From assembly GCF_029227915.1 (NCBI RefSeq), contig NC_079876.1, forward strand, positions 6,202,001 through 6,266,000: 64,000 nucleotides of DNA. The letters run 5' to 3'. The DNA comes from Hydractinia symbiolongicarpus. Lineage: Eukaryota > Cnidaria > Hydrozoa > Anthoathecata > Hydractiniidae. Shown here one piece after another: positions 40,466 to 53,468 of this stretch. The notes beneath the pieces were generated by a model. The model saw only the letters and a list, made by a program, of their open reading frames with translations. It did no database searches and was not told the origin of the DNA. The first letter of the stretch is position 1; each line of letters begins with the position of its first letter. The translations under genes and the position numbers were made by a program.

Positions 40466-41611
40466 TTACAGGTGTTGTATTACATAATATTGATTTGTGC
40501 AGTAGAAAGATATATTATATCTTTCTACTGCACAAATCAAGGCGATATAATAATCAATAGCTTCATGAGCTGTCTCTGGCTTAAGTTTGGAGAAACCCTC
40601 CATTGGAAGAACTGTTTCCGCAAATTCAATAAATTCAGGCTCATTATCGTGATCTGGTACAGATAGTTCGCTAAACTCTTCTAGCTCATTAAGATCTAAA
40701 GTTTTTTTAAAAGACTCGCAACCATATAATTCTGGAACAAAGTACAATGTATCAGGCCTTCCACGGGGAGCAGTTGCACCTTTGCTTGGTGCTAACAGAT
40801 GTTGATTCCAATGAATCGCAAATTCATTAAAGTCCCTTCGGATCAAATCCATAAAGCAGTAGCGTACACATTCAGCAATGAGTGCATCACCGGCATCTAA
40901 AAATCCTAAGTCTGCAAGTTCTCTAAAAAATAACCTCCACCAACTTGGTCTGTCTTTTGAAAGTTGTGACCAAAAAGATTCAATTCTTTGATTAGCTGTT
41001 GATGTACCAACAATAAAACTGCCAGTGCCAGCATATTTGTCATTATGCTGAGATCTTAATGCAATCTGAACAGCTTCCAAAATACAGTTTTCAGTACCAT
41101 CATCAGACCTTATTCTTGCTGGAAGACGATTTAACTGCTTAATAGATTTTATAAAAAAGTTTGTAATAACTTCAGGCTTTTTGTTCGTTTTACTAACTTC
41201 TAACCAAATAAGCCGACAGGAGAAACCGTCTATACAACCATGGATACTAAAACCAAACGGCTTAAGTTTGTCGTGCCCGTCAAAGATGCCACAAAAAATC
41301 TGGCCCAGGAACGCAATAATTTCTTCTTCTTAATCTTTTCTTTTTTCTTGAAGAAACACCTTCAGGGTCTAATTCTCTCAGAATTTCCATCACAGTTGTT
41401 CACTCTTTTTCTTATTGATGGTGGTTAGTTGGGTGGTCAACCTACTTGATACGTTACTTGTTCTACCACTACTGCTAGCATGACTTGTGTTAGCTACACA
41501 AGACAGCGAAGACCTTGTGGCTGATGGTTTTATTGTAGTTGCTGTCAGGGACGAGCAAGCATTTTCAAGCTCCTCTTTAACAATTTCACGTACCGCAGAC
41601 TTCATGCTCAT
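40466..41611 (-). pseudogene. IS3EU-like integrase-core transposase, decayed
   Basis: Reads from 41611 down. A Ser/Thr-rich N-terminus is followed by DPEGVSSRKKKRLRRRNY, then after a frameshift near 41290 by the catalytic core: HGCIDGFS (first Asp), RSDDGTEN (second) and ANQRIESFWSQL (Glu). PRGRPDTLYFVPELYG is in the C-terminal part. The final stretch runs into a palindrome at 40490-40540. The frameshift makes it inactive. Confidence 0.75.
40490..40540. repeat. 51-bp near-perfect palindrome
   Basis: TTGATTTGTGCAGTAGAAAG and following bases are mirrored exactly except at the centre. It lies at the 3' end of the IS3EU transposase remnant. Confidence 0.85.
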
Positions 41612-41612
41612 G

Positions 41613-42565
41613 TACGATGGCCCCTATGGCTCACTTCTCTTCCAAATCAAAATCACTTCTCTTCTATATAACGAAACACTTCTCTTCTGTATTTTGACAC
41701 TTCTCTTCAGTATTTTGACACTTCTCTTCTGCACTTAACACTTCTCTGCATGTGGCTCTCTACAACTTGAATTCTAAAATCTAGTCCGCAATTTTACATC
41801 ATTGGTCCGTAGTTTAACCTTTTGTGAGGTTTATTACACGGGACCAGTCCCCTCGCCATGTGACATATTTTTTCAACAAGAATAAGATCTGATGATGGTA
41901 CTGAAAACTGTATTTTGGAAGCTGTTGAGATTACATTAAGATCTCAGCATAATGACGAATATGCTGGCACTGGCAGTTTTATTGTTGGTACATCAACAGC
42001 TAATCAAAGAATTGAATCTTTTTGGTCACAACTTTCAAAAGACAGACCAAGTTGGTGGAGGTTAATTTTTAGAGAACTTGCAGACTGGAAACTAGATAAA
42101 AAAAGCAATCTCGTATTACGCTTCTGGGACCGTATAAGAATATAGCTTGGAATTTCGCAAAGTTTTTCCCGCGAAAAATCTAATTTTGTAGAAACGTTAT
42201 GCCCCTGTAAGGATTTATGCAAACTTTACTGGGTACAAAATTTCCTATGCGCAGAGCCCGGGGTGTGCCATTTATTCATAAACAAGATCTGGATAAATTC
42301 ATATATTAAGGACCAGATTCAGTCTGGGAAATTTTCGAGCTTATGGAAGAGAAGTGTTTCGCACTTGGAAGAGAAGTGTTTTGCACTTGGAAGAGAAGTG
42401 TTTCGAACGAAAGAGAACTTTGGGTATCAAAGTAGAGAAGTTTTTTATACAGAAGAGAAGTGTTTTTATACAGAAGAGAAGTGTTGTTATACAGAAGAGA
42501 GGTGCTTTGACTCAGAAGAGAAGTGTTTTTATTGAGAAGAGAAGTGAGCCATAGGGGCCATCGTA
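41613..42565 (+). mobile_element. Deleted IS3EU copy nested in its own family
   Basis: The same TACGATGG/CCATCGTA termini, flanked by CTCATG (41607-41612, 42566-42571). It keeps both ends and about 200 bp of transposase (RSDDGTEN through ELADW, about 41880-42090), opposite in strand to the outer copy. Its insertion separates the outer element's transposase start from its right end. Confidence 0.85.
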
Positions 42566-42899
42566 CTCATGCTTGCTTGACGACGGTTGAAAAATATGAC
42601 ACATGGCGAGGGGACTGGTCCCGTGTAATAAACCTCACAAAAGGTTAAAACTACGGACCAATGATGTAAAATTGCGGACCAGATTTTAGAATTCAAGTTG
42701 TAAAGAGCCACATGCAGAGAAGTGTTAAGTGCAGAAGAGAAGTGTCAAAATACTGAAGGGAAGTGTCAAAATACAGAAGAGAAGTGTTTCGTTATATAGA
42801 AGAGAAGTGTTTTTGATTTAGAAGAGAAGTGAGCCATAGGGGCCATCGTAAACTTGGTAGTCATGTGATTGGATTTACGTCGTTTAGAGAAATCAATAT

Positions 42900-43130
42900 A
42901 GAAAGTGTTGCGGAGAGGTTGCCAAGGCAAAGGCATTAAGCACGGCAAGGAAAGGGCAAAGGCAGGAAAGGAAATAGGAAGAGGAATCAGGAAGGCAGGG
43001 GTAGGCAAGGCATGGGAGCCACAGGCAAGGACATAGTAGGCAGGCACCAGAAAAGGCATAGGAAGGGTAGGCAAAGAAAGGCACGGTCAGTGCTGGCAAG
43101 GCAATGGAACGGAAAGGCAGGGGTGCATGA
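42900..43130 (+). repeat. GGCAAGG-rich low-complexity tract
   Basis: Irregular GGCAAGG, AAAGGCA and AGGGTAGGCA words over about 230 bp, strongly purine-rich on the plus strand and out of keeping with the AT-rich surroundings. Confidence 0.75.
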
Positions 43131-43411
43131 CTTTAATAGAAAATCTCCACCTTACATCTCAAAGATTGCGTATACTCAATATTATCAAATTTATCTCAGG
43201 TCAATATACAGTGAATCATAGCCATTACAAGTATTTAAACAATCGGTCATAACGACATATCATTTTTTGATAAATCTGAGATTAACTTGGTTCCAATGAC
43301 AACAACATTAAAAAGTCAAGATATAGAAAAAATCAGAGAAGTCTTACTTAAAGATTACCTATTATATGAAAACGTGGTTGTTGTAGGTGCAAGATAATTA
43401 TGTTTCTCCTA

Positions 43412-43479
43412 GCCCTGTCCAGGATTTGAACCTGGATCTCTCATTTGCATGAGTGTCATAGCCATTAGACCAGCAGGGC
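43412..43479 (-). tRNA. tRNA-like sequence, probably pseudogene
   Basis: 68 nt with complementary GCCCTG/CAGGGC ends, an A-box-like TGGTCTAATGG, a perfect T-arm (CCAGG-TTCAAAT-CCTGG) and an anticodon-arm stem CTCAT/ATGAG. The arm leaves only a 4-base loop, so no normal anticodon can be read. It may be a decayed tRNA or a SINE head. Confidence 0.4.
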
Positions 43480-43544
43480 ATAAACATAAATATATATACA
43501 AAACTTTACAGGTGAGTATTATATACACTTAGGAATTTACGCTG

Positions 43545-43760
43545 GTTAAGCCACAAGTAACTGTGTTACCTGGCGTTAAACGCTTGATGGAACAATTAAT
43601 ACAAATTTTAAACTGTACCACACAATCATAAATCGAGTGAAACACACAACATTTAAGGTGTGTCAGGTGTGTAATTATATTTTTCAGATTCACAAAATAT
43701 ATATTTTCTTCAACTTTAGCTTGGTGGACCAATTAATATAAATTGTAAACTGCGCCTTAG
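43545..43760. repeat. Diverged Helitron-related segment
   Basis: GGTTAAGCCACAAGTAACTG and TGTGTTACC match the internal repeat of the Helitron array at 45.3-56.5 kb. No Helitron ends were seen. Confidence 0.5.
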
Positions 43761-43769
43761 TACAAGTTT

Positions 43770-45320
43770 TCATGACATTAGAATAAAAAGCTCTTATTCC
43801 AAACTGAACAGAAACTTCAAAAGTATAGCAATAAATTAGGCTAGCTTGGTACCTAGCTAGAGCTGGACTTAAACATGATATCCAGCATTGGTGTAAAGTT
43901 CAGGTCAAGTTACAGAAAAAGAAATTATATATCAAGACATTATTTGTATATATACATATAAGGAAATTAAATAAGAAATATATATATAATGAATATATTT
44001 GAAGATTTTCAAAACATGTTGACGATTGCACGAGAACCGCTTTTCAGAATTTAAAAAGCCTCAGTAATATATTGAAATAATTTTCGTTTCTGTAACTTGA
44101 GCCGCATGATGTATGCTCACCGGCAGGGTTAAAAAAGTTTATTTCCAGATGTGTGTACAATATATATAGCTAGCTACAATCGTCCACGAAAAGATGGCTC
44201 TCCCATTTCCCCTCAATGTTAAAAGCTGCCCTTTAATGGCTAAGCAACGTAAACAATTACATGTGACATACCTTTATATAAACATTGATCATGAGTGAGA
44301 ACATAACACACTATCTGCAAAATATCTAGCTAGCTATGTTCTTTTGCTGACTTTGCTAAACTTTTTGGTTCTTGATCTTTGGTATAAAATTGCCAAAGAC
44401 AACAAATTGTATGGACGATTGTAGCTAGAACCAGCTATGTGATGGGGCATTCCTACGCTACAGTGTAGAATTATCTCACTCACTGTGTAGTATATGTAAA
44501 GCTAGCTAGCTATAGCTAGAAAATCTGTCTGAAAGAATATTTCTATTAGCAAGCTATTTTGCTGATTTAATGCCAGCTAAAATAGCTAATTTTATGCTAG
44601 ATACATTGGTAGTTTTACCCCAACTAAGTAGTTAATTTTATGCTAGCCTTGTAGCTAGTTTTGTGCTAACCATAGGTACTGTTTGCTCTTTTTTATACTA
44701 TCTAGCTAGCTATATGCTATCTAAGTTCTATTATTATTCTATCTAAATCTGTAGTTTTAAGCTAGCTAGCTTTAGGTGTGAGTGAGAATAAGAATGGGTT
44801 CATTACATGTAAAAAATAGTGATATACTAGCGAGCTAAACATACCCTTTCTTCGTTTTCTTGAAAATAACCTTCCAGAAGTTTCGATATAGCTTAGATTA
44901 ACGAAAGTTTGAGTTTGAGGCGCTATGTTATCCGAGAAAAAGTCACGTGATATTAGTCAAAGTGACTTATGAATCACGTGGTTAGAACTAACTTAGTCTC
45001 AACTGGAAGTTCCCGCTAGGAGATCTTTAAATAAACAAAAGCACTCCATCGCCATATATACTCGCTCAATCTGAAATTTACGAAAAAATAACCAGAAAAA
45101 TTACGGGGCAACCCAGTCGAAAAACGTCCTACGAAAATTTAAATTTTGATGTATACGTGCGGAAATCCTATACACTCTCCTCCGTCCCTTATATTTGGCT
45201 TATTTAATGAGGAAATGGGCTCCGCTACGCTCCGTGCGCTGGCGCGCACTCCGCTTCTCTCCGCAAAAAAAAACGCTTACCTAAACACGAAAAGAAATAT
45301 GATTGGTTATTATAATTACA
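43770..45320. other. AGCT-rich, gene-free stretch
   Basis: Many GCTAGCTAGCTA runs (44160-44800). No gene recognised. The right end joins the Helitron array at an A/T target. Confidence 0.5.
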
Positions 45321-45321
45321 A

Positions 45322-47040
45322 CTAGCCGGGAAACCCGGCGTCGAAACGCCGGGGTAAGCCACAAGTCAAGGTGTGACCCGCCATTGAACACTATGTGGAG
45401 CGCTTAATAAGAGCCGTAAACTGTACTACACGGTTAGGTGGAGCGCTTTAGTACAGGTACGCAGTATGTCCTTAATCGAGTAAAGCGCACACAACACTAT
45501 AGTGTTTCGGCTGTAGTGTATTTTTGAAAATATAACTCTACTGTAACTTTAGCCAAAATAAAAACACAATTTACAACCATTTGTTACCCCGTCATAGGAA
45601 AAACAATTGGTCAATTTTATTTTATTTTTTAAAGGTTTTTATTTTATTTTTTAAAGGTTAACAAATTAATTGTGACACTGGACTGAGCACTTAGTACAGA
45701 TAAATCGTGCGAAACATGCGTTTAGGCTTAAGACCCTATTCAAAAAAACTATTGAAGCTTTGGTTTACAAAACACAGGATACACTCTGTTGAAACGGCGG
45801 GTTAAGCCACAAGTAGCTGTGTTACCCAGCGTTAAACACCAAATTGAGTGATTAATAAGAACCGTCAACTGTGCCACACATTCAGGTAAAGCGCTTTAGT
45901 ACAGCCATATAGTGTGTAGAAAATCAAGTGAAGTGCACACAACTTTATGGTGTTTCCGGTGTAATATACTATTCAAAAAATAACTTTCGACAACTTAGGT
46001 AAAATAAAAACCCAGATTACAATTCAATGTTACCCCATCATAGCGAAAGCACCTGGCCAACCTTCTTTATTTTTCAGGGAATGTTCCCGAGAAAAGTTCA
46101 AAAAAATGTTAAGCTGAGTGCTTAGTATAGGTAAACAGTGTGTACTTTTTTTCTGTAAAAAATGTTATCACAACTTCGGTTAAACAGAAACACAGGAAAC
46201 AGCCCGTTGTTACCACCGGACTATGCGCTTAGTACAGCTAGACTGTGTCGCACATGAGTATAGGCATAACACCATTTTTAAAAAAACTTTATCGCGACTT
46301 CAGTTTAAAAAAAATCAGGAAACCGCCTGTCGTTATCAAGTTCAGTTAAAAAAATATATACTCAGCAATTTTATTTTTCAGCAAAAGCTTTCATATAGCA
46401 GTAATGAAATTGGTAGCTGCCTATAACTGCATTTAGCTACTTTCACTTTTTAGCCAGAGGTAGAGCTAAAAGGAGCTAGATAGGTAGACCCAACTTCAAC
46501 ATAAAAATAAAGAACAATATACCAAACTGAATAAAAACTTTAAAAGAATAGGAATAAATAAAGATAGCTATAGCTAGCTGCCTCAAAATGTACGTTTTGT
46601 AGCTAGCCAAAAACTTAAAATTGGTTTGTTTAAGATTTATACGTAGCTAGAAAACGTGATGAAATATTTACCTTAACATGCGAAAACAAACTAAATAATT
46701 CAATAGGATAAAAAGTACTCAGAAGAAATAAGGAGGATTGAAAGGAAACCTACAAACTTCACACCATCACTTCCAAACCAAAATGGCCTTCGTAGGGGTA
46801 GCATGTTTCCTCCCGTCGGCATGTTGAGGCCGCGAAGCACTTGGATTGGTCATTAGCGAAAATGGAGCCTCGTGATTGGTTTATTACAATGAGCGGCAAA
46901 GCAAGGCCGGTAAAAAAACGGGGTCTGCCGGGGATTCGAAATAAAGCTGCAGGGCCGCGGGGATTTTCGGCGGGTCTCACTACTTGCTCCGCCATGTTGC
47001 GCAGAGACAGACAGACGGAATACGGCTATTATTAAAGAGA
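45322..47040 (-). mobile_element. Non-autonomous Helitron, array unit 1
   Basis: Minus strand: starts TCTCTTTAATAATAGCCGTA and ends with a GC-rich hairpin (CCCGGCG...CGCCGGG) followed by CTAG, then host T. It contains an internal repeat of about 450 bp (around 45354 and 45803). No Rep/helicase was found. Confidence 0.8.
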
Positions 47041-47211
47041 CTAGTCGTTGCCCGTGGAAAAATCCACGGGTTGCCCGTCCTTTGAATTCACCCGTGGCAA
47101 CAAAGTGGATAAGAATATATCGCATTTGATATTCGTGTTTCCGTAACATCATTTTCTAACTTAGCGGGGGTCCGCGCAGAGACAGACAGACGACGGCTAT
47201 TATAATAGAGA
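47041..47211 (-). mobile_element. Mini-Helitron, array unit 2 (171 bp)
   Basis: Same TCTC...CAGTCTGTCTGTC-type start. The 3' hairpin is CCCGTGG-ATTTTT-CCACGGG, then CTAG. It joins units 1 and 3 directly with no spacer. Confidence 0.75.
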
Positions 47212-48931
47212 CTAGCCGGGAAACCCGGCGTTGAAACGCCGGGGTAAGCCACAAGTCAAGGTGTGACCCGCCATTGAACACTATGTGGAGTGCTTAATAA
47301 GAGCCGTAAACTATACTACACGGTCAGGTGGAGCGCTTTAGTACAGGTACGCAGCATGTCGTTAATCGAGTAAAGCGCACACAACACTATAGTGTTTCGG
47401 CTGTAGTGTATTTTTGAAAATATAACTCTACTGTAACTTTAGCCAAAATAAAAACACAATTTACAACCATTTGTTACCCCGTCATAGGAAAAACAATTGG
47501 TCAATTTTATTTTATTTTGCGAAATAAGTTTCAGTAAAGGTTAACAAATTAATTGTGACATTGGATTGAGCACTTAGTACAGGTAAATCGTGCGACACAT
47601 GCGTTTAGGCTTAAGACCCTATTCAAAAAAACTATTGAAGCTTTGGTTTACAAAACACAGAATACACTCTGTTGAAACGCCGGGTTAAGCCACAAGTAGC
47701 TGTGTTACCCAGCAACACCAGATTGAGTGATTAATAAGAACCGTCAACTGTGCCACACATTCAGGTAAAGCGCTTTAGTACAGCCATATAGTGTGTAGAA
47801 AATCAAGTGAAGTGCACACAACTTTATGGTTTTTCCGGTGTAATATACTATTCAAAAAATAACTTTCGACAACTTAGGTAAAACAAAAACCCAGATTACA
47901 ATTCAATGTTACCCCGTCATAGCGAAAGCAGCTGGCCAACCTTCTTCATTTTTCAGGGAATGTTCCCGGGAAAAGTTCAAAAAAATGTTAAGCTGAGCGC
48001 TTAGTATAGGTAAACAGTGTGTACTTTTTTTCTGTAAAAAACGTTATCACAACTTCGGTTAAACAGAAACACAGGAAACAGCCCGTTGTTACCACCGAAC
48101 TAAGCGCTTAGTACAGCTAGACTGTGTCGCACATGAGTATAGGCATAACACCATTTTTAAAAAAACTTTATCGCGACTTCAGTTTAAAAAAAATCAGGAA
48201 ACCGCCTGTCGTTATCAAGTTCAGTTAAAAAAATATATACTCAGCAATTTTATTTTTCAGCATAAGCTTTCATAGCAGTAATAAAATTGGTAGCTGCCTA
48301 TAACTGCATTTATAGCTACTTTCACTTTTTAGCCAGAGGTAGAGCTAAAAGGAGCTAGATAGGTAGACCCAACTTCAACATAAAAAAAATAAAGAACAAT
48401 ATACCAAACTGAATAAAAACTTTAAAAGAATAGGAATAAATAGATAGCTATAAGATAGCTATAGCTAGCTGCCTCAAAATGTACGTTTTGTAGCTAGCCA
48501 AAAACTTAAAATTGGTTTGTTTAAGATTTATACGTAGCTAGAAAACGTGATGAAATATTCACCTTAACATGTGAAAACAAACTAAATAATCCTATAGGAT
48601 AAAAAGTACTCAGAAGAAATAAGGAGGATTGAAAGGAAACCTACAAACTTCACACCATCACTTTCAAACCAAAATGGCCTTCGTAGGGGTAGCATGTTTC
48701 CTCCCGTCGGCATGTTGAGGCCGCGAAGCACTTGGATTGGTCATTAGTGAAAATGAAGACTCGTGATTGGTTTATTACAATGAGCGGCAAAGCAAGGCCG
48801 GTAAAAAAACGGGATCTGCCGGGGATTCGAAATAAAGCTGCAGGGCCGCGGGGATTTTCGGCGGGTCTTGCTACTTGCTCCGCCATGTTGCGCAGAGACA
48901 GACAGACGGAATACAGCTATTATTAAAGAGA
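47212..48931 (-). mobile_element. Non-autonomous Helitron, array unit 3
   Basis: Close copy of unit 1, of almost the same length (1720 bp), with small differences. Confidence 0.8.
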
Positions 48932-49107
48932 CTAGTCGTTGCCCGTGGAAAAATCCACGGAATCGCCCGTCCTTTATATTAACCCGACGCAACAAAGTGG
49001 ATAAAATATATCGCATTTGATATTCGTGTTTCCGTAACATCATTTTCCAACTCAGCGGGGGGTTTGCGCAGAGACAGACAGACGGAATACGGCTATTATA
49101 ATAGAGA
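48932..49107 (-). mobile_element. Mini-Helitron, array unit 4
   Basis: Close relative of unit 2, with the CCACGG hairpin and CTAG end. Confidence 0.72.
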
Positions 49108-49231
49108 CTAGCCGTTAATCCGTGGAAAAATCCACGGGGTCGCCCGTCCTTTATATATCGCATTTCGTGTTTCTGTAGCAGGACGCGGTTTTCGCGGACA
49201 GACAGACAAAATACGGCTATTATTAAAGAGA
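49108..49231 (-). mobile_element. Mini-Helitron, array unit 5 (124 bp)
   Basis: Shorter relative of unit 2, with the same ends. Confidence 0.68.
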
Positions 49232-50658
49232 CTAGCCGGGAAACCCGACGTCGAAACGCCGGGTTAAGCCACAAGTAAAAGTGTGATCCGGCATTGAACA
49301 CTCTGTGGAGCGCTTAATAAGAGCTGTAAACTGTCCCACACGATCAGGTGGAGCGCTTTAGTACAGGTATACAGTATGTCGTTAATCATTTGAAGCGCAT
49401 ACAACATTATATTGTGCAACTGTAACATATTTTTCAAAAAATAACTTTCCCGCAACGATAACTGATATAAAAACAGAGTTTACAAAGTGTTGTTACTCCA
49501 TCATAGCAAAAACAATTGGTCAATATTATTTTATTTTGTGGAAAAGTCTTTTTAAAAGTTAAAAAATTAATCGTGACACTGGGCTGAGCGCTTAGTACAG
49601 TTAAACCGTGTTGTACAGCGTATAGTAATAATACCCTTTTGAAAAAAAACTTTCTCGCAGACACAGGGCTGAGCGGTTAGTCCAGGCGTGATTCCCAAGA
49701 AAGTTTAAAAATTAATTGTCACAGTGGTGGGCTGACCTTAGTATATACAGGTAAACGGTGTTGCACATGCCCATAGGCGTAACAGCCTTTTACAAAAAAC
49801 AGTCTGTTTTTAACACTGGGCTAACCGCTTAGTACAGTTAAACACAGTTGAACAGGCGCATAAGGCGTATTACCCTTTTCCAAAAATGTTCATTGCAACT
49901 TCGGTTTAAATAAAAACACAGGGAACAGCCTGTCGTTACTCGTCCAGCCAAAACAATCGCTCAGCCATTTCATTTGCAGAAAAAGTTTGCAGAAAAATAA
50001 TAAAATATGTAGCTATACCTAGCTAGCTAACTGCATTTAGCATAAAAATTATATATTGCTTAAGAATATTGTTGTAGCCAAACTGCATTTTTATACTTTC
50101 ACTTTTTAAGGAGCTAGCTAAATAGCCACAGCCTCAACATAAAGATAAATGTTAGCTAGGATAAAAAGCTCTTTTACCATACAGAATAGCAATAAGTGAG
50201 GCTCTAGCTAGCTAGTAGCTATAGCTAGCTAATCTTCGTTCCTAGCCAAACATCCTAAAACTGGTGCGTTTAAGATCTGTACGTGGCTAAAAAACGTGAC
50301 AATATATTTATCCTAACATTGAAAACAAACAGAAAACAAATATTACAAATATATAAGGCTTTTAGAAGATAAAAAAGTCAAACAGGCCTACAAACCTCAC
50401 ACACTGAGCACAAACACGACCATTATCAAAATGGCCTTCGTTCCGCGAAGATCTTGGATTCTTTCTGGTCGCGAAAATCTTGGTTTTTTTTTAAAGAATC
50501 AGGCGTTGTGAATGGTGTTCCACGCGCGAGCGGTCAAAACAAAGTCGGTAAAAATATATCGCATTTGGTATCGGCGCGTAATTTACAAAATTTCGTGTTT
50601 CCGTTACGGGACGCGGCTTTCGCGGACACACAGACAGAATACGGCTATTATTAAAGAG
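49232..50658 (-). mobile_element. Diverged Helitron, array unit 6
   Basis: Ends match units 1 and 3, but the interior is clearly diverged and shorter. It is probably a different subfamily. Confidence 0.72.
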
Positions 50659-51795
50659 ATAGCCGGGAAACCCGGCGTCGAAACGCCGGGGTAAGCCACA
50701 AGTCAAGGTGTGACCCGCCATTGAACACTATGTGGAGCGCTTAATAAGAGCCGTAAACTGTACTACACGGTCAGGTGGAGCGCTTTAGTACAGGTACGCA
50801 GTATGTCCTTAATCGAGTAAAGCGCACACAACACTATAGTGTTTCGGCTGTAGTGTATTTTTGAAAATATAACTCTACTGTAACTTTAGCCAAAATAAAA
50901 ACACAATTTACAACCATTTGTTACCCCGTCATAGGAAAAACAATGGTCAATTTTATTTTATTTTGCGAAATAAGTTTCAGTAAAGGTTAACAAATTAATT
51001 GTGACACTGGACTGAGCACTTAGTACAGATAAATCGTGCGACACATGCGTTTAGGCTTAAGACCCTATTCAAAAAAACTATTGAAGCTTTGGTTTACAAA
51101 ACACAGGATACACTCTGTTGAAACGGCGGGTTAAGCCACAAGTAGCTGTGTTACCCAGCGTTAAACACCAAATTGAGTGATTAATAAGAACCGTCAACTG
51201 TGCCACACATTCAGGTAAAGCGCTTTAGTACAGCCATATAGTGTGTAGAAAATCAAGTGAAGTGCACACAACTTTATGGTGTTTCCGGTGTAATATACTA
51301 TTCAAAAAATAACTTTCGACAACTTAGGTAAAATAAAAACCCAGATTACAATTCAATGTTACCCCATCATAGCGAAAGCAGCTGGCCAACCTTCTTTATT
51401 TTTCAGGGAATGTTCCCGAGAAAAGTTCAAAAAAATGTTAAGCTGAGTGCTTAGTATAGGTAAACAGTGTGTACTTTTTTTCTGTAAAAAATGTTATCAC
51501 AACTTCGGTTAAACAGAAACACAGGAAACAGCCTGTTGTTACCACCGGACTATGCGCTTAGTACAGCTAGACTGTGTCGCACATGAGTATAGACGAATTT
51601 CAATGTTTACATTTTTCGGCACTTCTGCGCATGCGCGGCTTGCCGTAAAAATCGACAGGCAAAACATTAGCCGCGCCTTCGTTATTTCATAAGGAAGTTA
51701 TCGAAGAGGGAAGACGTGTTGTGATAGTTAGAGAGAAAAAACTTAAAATTATTTAAAATATTCGTCGTAAACGTTGAAGTACTGATTGTGGAAGG

Positions 51796-53377
51796 ATGCC
51801 TGATAGTTGCTGTGTACCGAATTGTACGAACAGACGCAAGAAAGGCGATGGAAGTGGTGGTTTTTTTCGAATTCCTTCGAAGAAATACCCAGACGTCAGA
51901 AAAAGATGGTTGACTGCGATTGGCAGGGTGGATTGGCCAGAACAGCTAATTGGAAATGCTAAAGTATGCCATCTGCATTTCACATCTGGTATGTATATTC
52001 ATTTCTCTTGTCCATAAACGTTTGAAACTCCCTCTTCCCCCCTCTGGGTGAGGCCTCCCTGTCTCGTATTTACTACCGCACTGAGATTCTTTCACTTCCA
52101 GTAAGTCAATGTTTTGCACATCTAGTCACTGTGAATATATGGAATATTCTATTCTTTTTGTAGGAAAAAAATCAAAGGACCCACTGAGCCCTGATTTTGT
52201 GCCATCAGTTTTCGACCGAATTGGGAAAAAAATGAGTGAGGAAAAAAAGAAAGAGAAACAGGATCGATTCCAACGTGCACGTCTGAGAGTTAAGCAGCGC
52301 TCAAATCTTCCTGTTGTGGAAGAGCCCAGTGAAGTTTTGGAACCAGAGGAGGAAGAGCTAAGCCCACAAGATATGGAGATTGAAAAATTAAAACAAAAAG
52401 TGACAGAAATAGAGAATGTTGTGAAAGAAAAAGAAAATAACATCAAGGAAGTGACTCGAAAATACTGTAGCATCCAAAATGAACTTGTCAACAGGATGGC
52501 TGAAATCCATCAGTTAAAAAATAAAAGCAATTTGTCAAGAAAATTCCAACTAAATTATGGACATTTGAAAAGTCACAAAAATTATTTTTATTTTTATACT
52601 GGATTGGACCAAGCACGCTTCAACTGGGTATTTGCAATTATCAAAAATAAAATGAAACGTATCAGCAGAATATTGACACCGAAAGATCACCTTGTTTTTG
52701 TCCTGGTAAAATTGAAACTTGGCTTGTATAACAAAGATATCGCTTTCAGGTTTGGAATTACATGCAAAATGGTCACCAAAATTTATCGAAGCTTGCTTAA
52801 AGTATTATCAAAATCTTTACTTTTTTTAATTGTGTGGCCTGAGAAGGAAGCTATACGTAAGCATATGCCGAAGTGTTTCAAAAAGTACCTAAGTTGTCGC
52901 TGCATCATTGACTGCACTGAGATATTCATACAACGTCCATTAAATCTCAATGCCAGAGCACAGACATGGTCTAATTACAAGAATACTAATACCATCAAGT
53001 ATTTGGTTGCATGTTCTCCAACAGGAAGTGTTAGTTTCCTATCAGAAGGAACAATAAAAAGTGGTTTTTTGTATTTAGTCGAAAATGGAGATCTTGTTTT
53101 GGCTGATCGAGGATTCCTTATCGAGCAAGAGTTGGCAACACGAGGCGTGGTATTAAAAATACCTGAATTTACCAGAGGGAAGGAACAAATGTCAGCAATG
53201 GATGTAGATCGATCTCGAAAAATAGCCAATGTTCGAATCCACATTGAGAGAGTTATTGGACGTTTGAGAAAGTTTGAAATTTTGAACACAACCATACCTA
53301 TCACTCAAGTAGATTTATTGGACGATGTGTTTATCGTTATATGTGCTTTGGTGAACTTGAACAAAGGCATTATATAA
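51796..53377 (+). CDS. THAP-domain DDE transposase (ISL2EU)
   Basis: Two exons, 51796-51988 and 52164-53377, with a GTATGT...TTTTTGTAG intron; the spliced frame is 468 residues. An N-terminal THAP zinc finger (CVPNC...CHLHF) binds terminal DNA. A Glu/Lys-rich coiled coil, a helix-turn-helix (LYNKDIAFRFGITCKMVTKI) and a DDE_4-type core follow. The core has IIDCTEIFIQRP, LVLADRGFLI and HIERVIGRLR as likely D, D and E sites. No stop or frameshift was found, so the enzyme could be functional. It is tail-to-tail with the YqaJ gene, 91 bp apart. Confidence 0.88.
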
Positions 53378-53468
53378 CATATATTATTACAGAGAATTTG
53401 ATACTTCGCACACAACTAACATATTGTTATATTATATTACATATATTACTTTGATATAATGTGACACA

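Larger units (their letters stand above)
39839..42850 (-). mobile_element. IS3EU-type DNA transposon (with nested copy)
   Basis: Termini TACGATGG...CCATCGTA are flanked by the 6-bp duplication AACTTG (39833-39838, 42851-42856). Long subterminal regions are full of CACTTCTCTTCT-type repeats. An integrase-like transposase remnant lies on the minus strand. Six-base duplications, TAC/GTA ends and an integrase-core transposase fit the IS3EU superfamily. A 953-bp deleted relative is inserted at 41613-42565. Confidence 0.78.

Noticed and set aside
40466-41611. Integrase core as the missing Polinton integrase
   Set aside because: It lies outside the 16-kb element, within its own TACGATGG ends and 6-bp duplications.
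46759-49301. Open frames inside the Helitron units
   Set aside because: They follow repeat copies and lack Rep or helicase motifs; not conserved as proteins between units.
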